Shown here: positions 9,701 through 18,700 of the stretch, in pieces
How the letters are laid out: every line of letters begins with the position of its first letter
Position numbering within the stretch: position 1 is the first letter of the stretch
Translations under genes and position numbers: made by a program
The notes under the pieces: model-generated
What the model was told of the DNA's origin: nothing
Databases searched by the model: none
Seen by the model: only the letters and a program-made list of their open reading frames with translations
Assembly: GCA_052034005.1 (NCBI GenBank)
Contig: JBPOJB010000009.1
Coordinates: 1-64,000, forward strand
Reading direction: 5' to 3'
Source of the DNA: JAAYDI01 sp052034005
Lineage (GTDB): Bacteria > Planctomycetota > Planctomycetia > Pirellulales > Pirellulaceae
DNA: 64,000 nt

Positions 9701-12700
9701 ATGTGGTAATCGCCCACGCTGGCCGGCCCGGTGCGGTTGCCCAGGCTGAGCGGGTCGTACCCTTCGTTCCCCTTGCCGCTCACGCCGACGTAGTACGTGC
9801 CGGCGACCGTGGCGGTGAAATCGAGGTACGAATCCTTGCTGGGCAGCTCGCCCGGGGCGTTGGCGTTGTCGTTGAAGGCGACTTCACGGCCGCGCGCGTC
9901 GAACAGGCGGATCACCGAGTCGAAGGTGGGCGTCAGGCGGTCGATGTCGATCGTCACCCGTTCGCCGACTCCGAGCTGGAAGCGATAGAAGTCGACGTCG
10001 AGGGACGCGTCGTTGAGGGTTTCCGTCGTATCGCCGATCGACGCGTCGCTGCTGTAGTACTCCGGATTCTGCTGCCGGCCCTGCCAGGTCTCGATCGCCG
10101 ATTGCATGCGATCGTTCGGCTCGTGGAGCCCGGACTGGGCGAAGAAGGCCTGCAGGCCGTCGTTGCCGAACACCGTGTTGTTGATCACGCGCTGGAAGGG
10201 CTGGACCGCGCGGCCCAGCGGCACTTGCCGCGCTTCGACCACCGAATAGCGCGGCACCTCGACCGAGCTGACGTTGTCGAGATACACCGCGAGGAGTGGG
10301 GGGCCGTACAGGGCGCCGTCCGGCACCACGAGGCTGGAGCGCCAGCGGCTGTTTTCAAGCGTCGCGTTGGCGTGCAGCGTGGTGCCGTTGGTCACCAGGA
10401 TGCTGCTCTGGATCGCGTCGCGGATGGCGACCGCCATCTCGGCTTGAGTGTACGGACGCGGCGGGATGACCCACGGCGGCGCCAGGTAGTTGCTGCCCGA
10501 CTGGCGATAGAAGATGGGGATGTTCCCCTCCGTCCACCCATCGCCGCCCTGCACGCCGCTGCCCAGCGGCCGCTGGCCGCCGCTGATGTCCTCGAACTCG
10601 AACGTCACCGACGTCCGGTACATGTGGACCGTGAACGTCAAGCCGTCCTGGACGAAGTAACCGGACAAGCGTTGCAGCGTGTCCGACGGCGGCACGATCT
10701 CAAAGGGGGCGAGGCTCCCGCTCACGTGGATGCCGCCCAGCCCTTCGTTGTGGATGACGTTGTTTTCGATCGTCGCGCCGGGGGCCAGGCCGCCCGCCGG
10801 GCTGTTGTTCAGTTCCCGCAGGTTCCGCGCGGCACCGGGGTGCGGTTCCAGGAAACCGGCCGCCAGCCGCGGTTCGACATCCCGCGTGCCCCCGTCCGCC
10901 ACGATCCCGAAATCGCGCGAATCGATGACGAAGTTGGAGTGGATCAGCACCTGGCCCTGGTCGCGGAACCGGTTCGAGTCGCCGAACCCGTCGTACGTGA
11001 TGTGCCGAATGCCCGTGACAATGGCCGTGCCGGCCAGGTCCACGAGTTGATCCACCGGCCCGGTCGGCAGCGTCCCGTCGGCGAACGTCGTGCCGCGGAT
11101 GGTCGCCGCGGAGACGGAGGCTCGGACTTTCAGCACGGCCTGCACGGCCGCGCTGTTGATCGCGTCGCGGACGCTGACGCACACCTGTTGCGTGGAGAAG
11201 CCCGCCTCGAACGGCACGCGCACATGGCCGCTTTCCACGACGCCGTCGGTGTCGAACTCGAAGACCAGCGTGTTGATGCCGTCGGAAATCGTGAAGGTGT
11301 CGCCGTCAAGGATCTGGCTCCCGTCGGTGGGCGCGAGTGTCGTCTGGCGCGCCAGCCGTTCGTTGGTGTCGAACGTGCGCGCGAGCTGCAACGAGTTGGG
11401 GCTCCCCGCCGTCGGGCGCTGGGTGAAGCCCGGATCGGTGGCCAGCCGGATCTCCAGCTGGTACTCGCCCGTCAGCGCGTCGGTCGTCTGGGAGTCGGGG
11501 TTGATCGTGAACGAGGGGTCGTTGTAGGCGTAGGAGACCATTTCGCCGCGTTCGGCGAACCCGATGATGATGTCGTCGATCAACAGGCCCTCCAAGCCGC
11601 TGGCCGTGCTGTCGGCGCTGTCGAACGTGAACACCAACCTCAGGTTGTCCAGGTTGGCGTAGTCCCCCAGTTCGATCCGCGCTTGCTGCCACACCGGCTG
11701 CAACGTCACCGGATCGGGCGTCATGTTCCGCAGCCCCGCGCCCTTGATTGCCACCGGCTGCGGGACGCCATCCCCCACGATGATGGACACGCTCACGACG
11801 TCGATGCTCGTCGACGCGTCGCTGTCGAGCAGGTAGTTGAAATACAGCACCGGCTGGTCCTCGGCCGAGTATCCGAGCAGGCTGAAGGGGTTGGTGACGA
11901 TGCTGCCCCGGACGTCCTCGGGGATCTGCAGCAGCCGCCAGACACCGCCGCCCAGATAGGTGCCGGTCGCATCGCTGTCGTCGAGTTCGAAGGTGTCGTC
12001 GTCGACGACCGACACGGTGAAGGTGCCGTTGGCGCCGGGGATGCCCAGCACGCCTTGCACGTCCACTCGCTCGCCGCCCTCCAGGCCGTGGCCCGGCGAC
12101 GTGATCTGCACCGGCTCTCCCGCCACGGCGTTGGTGACGATGCCCGTCAGTTCGGGGCCGAAGAAGAAGCTGTATCCGGCGTCCGCCAGGGGCGCGTCCA
12201 CACGGTGGCCTTCCACGGAGATGTGCAGGGTGTAGAAGTCGCCCGGCTGCAACGGCTGGAAAATGAAGCCGTTGACGAACTGCGTGACCGCCACGATGTA
12301 GGTGCCGGCGGGCAAGTCCAGTTCCAGGCAAGGCTCGAGCGGCGGGTCGTACAGCAGCGATTTGCCGCCGTCCCCGTCGGTGGGCAATACCGAATCCTCC
12401 AGCCACGCCAGGATGTTGCCGTACTGGTCCAGCAGCACGATCTCGGAGTCCATGAACCCGTGCGGATCGAGCTGTTCGTCATAGTCCATGTCGATGTCGA
12501 AGATGCAGTGCGCCAGCGGGGCTGTGACCTTGAACGAGTAGAAGTCCCAGTCGTTCTCCTTGTCGCCGCCGCCTCGGACCGTGATGTGCGGGATGGTCGT
12601 CGACGTGTTGAGCGGCGGGTCCTGCGTGTCGCCGATGTTCGAATCGTACCCCAGGCTCCAGAACTCCAGCTCCAGATCGTGCGCGGTGGCCACCGTGTCG

Positions 12701-15700
12701 TTCGGTTCCCGCTCCTTGACCACCGACGCGCTGCCCCGGCTGTCGTCGAAGACGTTCGTCAGGCCGTGCCCCTTGTCGTCGCGCCGCGCGGTGCTGATGT
12801 GCCACAGGTTGGTCGTGACCAGCGAGAGCCCCATCACATCCTGCACGCCGGTCGAGATCTGGGACGCCGTGCCGCCCTCGAAGAACAGCGCCGGCGCCAG
12901 CGACGCGCCGTCCGTCGTGAAGGCATACAGGTCGCCCTGGCGATCGACGGCGACCAGCACGCCGCTCGATGACGGGTCGCGCCACATGTTGGCCGCCAGG
13001 CCTTCGAGCGACCGGCCCACGTAGTTCTCGAGCGATACGTGCAGCACATAGGTGTCGGTCAAGTCGGCCCGGTCCACGGGCGATTCGCCCACCATGAGGT
13101 AGTAGACGCCCGCCGTATCGAACACGATCTCCAGGTAGGCGTCCCGAGAGCTCTCGCTGCCGCCCTGCCCGAAGCGCATGCTGGCATCGTCGTTCATGGC
13201 GACCAATGCGCCGGTGCTGTCGAGGATCGCGATGACCGAGTCGAACCCGACTCCCTCCTCCGTCATGCCGTAGTCGATGTCGAAGATGCCGCGGTCTCCA
13301 TCGTTGGCGACCGTGAACTTGTAGAAGTCGAACGTCGGCTTGCCGGCCGTGTCGAACTCGATCACGGAATCCGTCCCCGAACTGGCCACGATCAAGTGGC
13401 CGTTGGCCAGGAACCCCACCGAGGTCGGGCCGGTCAGGTTGCCGTTGCCGGCGTAGACGAAATCGTCGACGAACGCGCCGGTGCGCGCGTTGTAGCGCAG
13501 CACGCTGTTGGTCGCGTAACTCGACACGTACAGCTCGCCGTCGCCGTCCCCGTTGGCGTCCGGGCCGAACGCCAGATACTGCGGCTCTTCCAGACCGCCC
13601 GACCCGCTCGGCACGAGTTCCCCGACAAATCGGCCTGTCTCGGCGTTGAACACGAGCACACTGTCGTCGAGCGAGCTGGCGATGTACAGCCGGTTGTCGT
13701 GGTAGGTCAGGCCGACCGGGCCGTCCAACCCGCCACGCCCCGACGGGAACAGCCGTTCCGACGTCTCCGCGACCACGTCGAATCGGTAGACGTTGTCCGA
13801 ACCGAAGCTGCTGACATACAACTCGGGTATGCCGTCGCCGGTCGTGTCCGGCCCGAAGGCCAGGCCGGTCGGCTGGTTGAGCCCCGCGTTGGTCAACGTC
13901 GCCAGGTATGCGCCGGTCTGACCGTTGTAACACAAGATCGTGTTGCTGCCGCGACTGGCCACGTACAGCTCCTCGACGCCGTCCCCGTCGCGGTCGTAGA
14001 AGGCGAGCCCCTCCGGGCGATCCAGGCCATCGGCGCCGGGCGCGATGAACTCACCGATCAGTGTGCCGGTCACGCCGTCGTACTTCAACACGCGGTTCGT
14101 CGCGGCCGCCGCGATATACAGGTCGCCGTACTGGTCAAATGCCCAGCCGGTGGGCTGATCGGCGCCGGGGCCGCCGAAATGGGTGATGAAGTTCCCGATG
14201 TAACCGTCGTCGCCCGTCCCGCGGATCGTAATGTGGCTGATCGTCGTCGACGTGTTGCTGGTCATATCACCGATGTCGGGGCTGGCGGTCTTCGTCCAGA
14301 CTTCCTGATCCAGATCGTGCGCTTCGGCCGGGCTGTCGTTGTTCTCCTTCTCCAACACGTCGCCAGCGTCGGCCACGACGTTGCCGAGGTAGTCCAGCGT
14401 CGCGTGGTTGGTCAGCGGGTCGACCACGAGGAACACGCCGCCGGTGTCCGACAGCGCGTACAGCTTCCCGTCCAGGATGGCCAGGCCCGAGATGAGGCCG
14501 CCGGGGCCCTGGTCGACATTGGTGTCCAGGTGGCCGCGCTCCACGATTTGCGTGCCCGCCCCGCGCATCCGCGCGTTGCCTACGCGGTTGCTCTGCGGCG
14601 CGCTCAGCGCCTGGCCCGTGTCCGGGTCGAACTGGTACAGGATGTTCGTGTAATAATCCGGTCCGGCAGGCTGGAGGTCTGCGTCGCCGCGGCTACCGAC
14701 CGCGAACAAGCGTTCGATGCCGTCTCCATTGAGCACGCCGTACGTCATGGCGTGGAACCTGATGCCCACGTCCGCGCGGACCGCCACGCCCGGCGTCGTG
14801 GGGCTTTCCTGATACGTCTCGATCCCGTCGTCGCGGCTCGCAATGAACTGCGGCGCGCTGGTGTTGACGCCGCGGAGGATACCCACGCTGCTGTCGTTCG
14901 GGGCCGGGTCTGCATCGGGCGTGGTGAAAGTGTAGCTGTTGCCGGTCAGGCGCGTGGCCAGGTCCTGGACCTTGCCCGGGTACGGGCCGACGGTGCGCGT
15001 CACCACGCCGTCATCGAGGCCGGCCGCGGACAGCTGGACTTCATCGTCCTCGCCCGTGCTGTGCAGGATCAACGCCACGATGTCCGGGGTGGACGTGAAG
15101 GGGATGCTGTGCGGGCCGAGCAGGAAATCGACTTGGGGCGGGGCCGCCGTGGAACCGCCCGATGCCAGGATATGGTCCTCGGCGACGCGCGTGATCGTGT
15201 TGATCGGCTCCAGGCGCACGTCGGGATTGTCCAACTGGCTGGGGATCCGCGCATTGGATGTCACGGACACGAAATAGGTTCCCTGCGGCAACTCGACCGG
15301 GCCGATGAAGGGATCCAGCCCGCCGACCGAGCCGCGGGAGAGATCGGTCAGGCTGCCTTCGTCCAGCGGGCCGGACCGGTCGTCCGTGATGTTCGAGTTG
15401 CGGCCGATCAGGACGAGCCGGCCGAAGGAATCGAACACCGAGACGATCGTGTCGGCCCGGGACATGCCGCTCGCATAGTCCACGTCGAACACGACCGAGG
15501 CGTGCTCGAAGAGGCTGCCCGCGGTGGCCGGATACTGGACCTGCATCTCGTAGAAGTCGATATCGTCGAGCTCATTGATCCGGCCGGCGATGCTGATCAT
15601 GCCGCGATCGGTGGCCAGCAGGTTGCCGATATCCTGCGGGCCCATGCCGGGCACGCTGGTCGGCGGGATCTGGTTGTTCGTCTCCGGGCCGCCCACCTCC

Positions 15701-18700
15701 TCGTCTTCGGCGACTTCGCCCAACAGCGGCGAATGGGCGGGCAGGCCGTAGAGCTCGATCCCGTTGGTCGCGTACCGCACTTCCGCGTACCGCACCGTGA
15801 CGCCCGGGATCTCGTCGGTCTCGCGCAGCCGGATCTGCAGTTCGTACGAGCCGGTGGTCAGGCCGCCGGCCAGGTTGGACAGATCGTCGCTGGAACTGCG
15901 CACCCGCACATGGTAGGTGCTGCGCACGCCCACGACGCCCGGCAGCACCACGCGCATGCCGGCATCCAGGGGGTTGAGCGAGTAGAAGTCCTTGGCCAGC
16001 CCGGACGCGTTGTGAGGCTGGTACGCGTCGGCTTTCTTCTGCAAGGGATTGACGGCCCACGCCGGCATGGTCGCCGCGCGGTACAGCAGGTTCGGGTCCA
16101 ACGTCTCGAGCAGTGAGTCGTCCGACCTCGCCAGCACGACGCCGTCGGCATCGAGCAACTCGACGACACTGTTGAGCGTGTTGGTGGTGCGGTCGATATC
16201 CAGCCAGACCTCGGTCCCTGCCTCGGCTTCGAAGCTGTAGACATCCAGGTCGTTGCGCGCGTTGAGCGCACCGCGGACGACGAAGCCCAACCGCAGCTTG
16301 TCGTCGCCCGCGTACTCGGACGACGCCAGGCGCCCCAGATGCTGGGCCGTGTCGGGCGTCGCGTTCTCGCCCGGCGCCGCCGTCGCCGGAGACTCCGTCT
16401 CGAGAATCAGTTCCACGTTCCGGTCGTTGGCCAACTGCTCGAATCGCACGCTGGCCCAATCGCCGGCGGCCGGCAGCGTGGCCTGGCCGTCGTTGTTGGT
16501 ATCGGTCAGCGTCTGGCCGTTGGGCAGCAAGCCCGCCCCCACCGTGTCATCTTTCAAGGATGTCAGAATCACCGGGAAATCGGGCTGGCCGATGATCTGC
16601 ATCGTACCGCCGATGTGGTCGCTGATCCCCAGCGGGCTGCCCTTGGCGGTGAAGCCGGCCCCCAGGTTCGGGTTGAAGCTGTCCCCCGGACCGTCCATCT
16701 TGATCACGAGGCTGGCCGATGGGCTGCTGGCCAGCAGCAACCCCACCTGGCTGTGGAAGTCGGGCACGATGACCTTCTCGCCCCGCAGCACGTGGACGAT
16801 ATCCGTGTCGTCCCACACGCTCATCGTGGTCAGCGTCTCGCCGCGGATATCCACGGCGTTGAGCGGGTTGTCCAGCATCACGTTGCCGCGGATCAGCGGA
16901 CCCACGTTGAAGGAGAAGTTCCCGACCCGCTGGAGCAGCCCGGTCGAGCGCCCGGTATCGGGCAGCGTGGCGGAGGTGAACGAGTTCGCGTTGATCGAGA
17001 TCGCCACCTCGGCATTGTGCTGGATCGTGTTGTTGACCAGGATGGGCTGGGCGCCGCGCACGTAGATGGTCGCCGGCTCGTTGTAGCTGCGGCCGAAGCG
17101 GTCCACCGGGCCTTGGCCGCCCTGGCCGTTCGCGTTGTATTCGATCACGCTGTTGGCCAGGCGGATGTCCGCCTGGTGGACTTCCAGGATGTTGAAGGCC
17201 TTGAACGTTCCCTCGATCTTGGTGATCCCGCCGCCGAACGTCAGCAGCGCATGGTCGATGCTGGCGCTGCCGATGGGCCCGATGTACAGGCCCCCCCAGT
17301 CGCCGGGCCGCGGCGACTGGGCCTGGCCGTCCGCGTTGGTGTCGAAGGTCCCACCCGCTCCGAACCGGTCGTCCGAGCGCGATGTGAAGATGATCTCGCG
17401 CCCCGGCGTCCCCTCGGCGATCAATTGCGCGCCGAAGGTGGACTCGATACGGGCCCCTTCCAGCTTGACAATGATGCCCGGGTCGATGGCCAGGCGCGCG
17501 GCGGTCCGCGCGCGGGCCACCCCGAACGTGACCGGCTGGAGCATTTCGTCCAGCGTCTGGCCCGTGTCCAGGAAGGTCGTCTCCGTGCCGGCGATCTCGC
17601 CCACCAGGTAATAGGGTGCCGCGCCGTCATCTGCGCTGCGGTAGATGCGGATCAGGTCGTACCGGCCGGGGTCGGGCGGCGTCAGGTGGTCCAGCTGGAT
17701 CTGGCCCGTGGCGGGCAGCACGCGGCTGATCGTCGGATCCGACGACGGGCTCACGACGTTGGTCACGGAGTGCGCATAGGTGATCCGGTAGTTGTACAGT
17801 CCGGCCGGCAATGTGCCGTCGGCCGTCGATGCGGTGAGCGTCGCGCCGAGCACCGTGGGGACGTCCCGGTTGAGCAGGTTGTTCGGATCCAGCTCCGCGA
17901 GGGACCTGGTGTCCGTGTAGACGGTGTCGGACGTGTTGATCTGGTTGACGAAGACATAGGGTCCCGCCACGCCGTCGACGCTGCGGTAGATGCGGCGGGC
18001 GACGAAATCGCCGCCGGCGGCGGGCAGCTTGTCCAACCGGACGGACCGGTAGGAACCGCTCAGCGTCACGGGCACCGTGGCCTCGGAGGGCCGGCCTTCA
18101 AACCCGTTGGCGTCCACGAACACGATCTTGTAGTGGTAGGTCCCCGCCTCCATCTGGCCGCCGGTGCGCCGCGTGGCCGTCACGACGTTCACCGGGGGGC
18201 GCGCGAGTTCCAGGATCGGCTCGCCGGACTTGCCCGCGATCGCCAGGTTGTCCGCCAGCAGGTGGACGACGTCGGTATCGTCGAAGCGCGCGGGCACGGT
18301 CAGCTTGCGCTGCGCTTCGCCGGCCGGCGTGGTGATGCGGACGAACAGGCCGTTGGAGGAATTCTCGACCAGCAGGTTGCCGTGGATGTCGGGGCCCACG
18401 CGGTGGAAGTAGGTGGTAAACAGCCCCTTGAGCTGGAACCGCGGCGCGTGGAAACTCGTTTCTTCGAAGCTGTCGGGGTCGGCCGACAGCGGCGCATCGG
18501 CGCTCAACCGGATCGTGTTGAACGAGATCGTCGGGCGTGCCTCGGTCATGTGGATCGGCGTGACGATCTGCTTGATCGAGTTGATGATCACGTTGCCGCC
18601 GCCGTAGCGCATGTCGGCGTGATTCACGTAGTTCAGGAAGATCCCTTCGCGTTCGTAGTTGAAGCGCTCTTCCGCATTGTCCACGTCGTTGCGGAAGACG

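Noticed and set aside
6733..12972. Very long plus-strand open frame antisense to the giant gene
   Set aside because: It is low in hydrophobic pattern, rich in Arg, His, Val and Gln, and mirrors the minus-strand gene with its known domains; such stop-free antisense frames are normal at this GC content.
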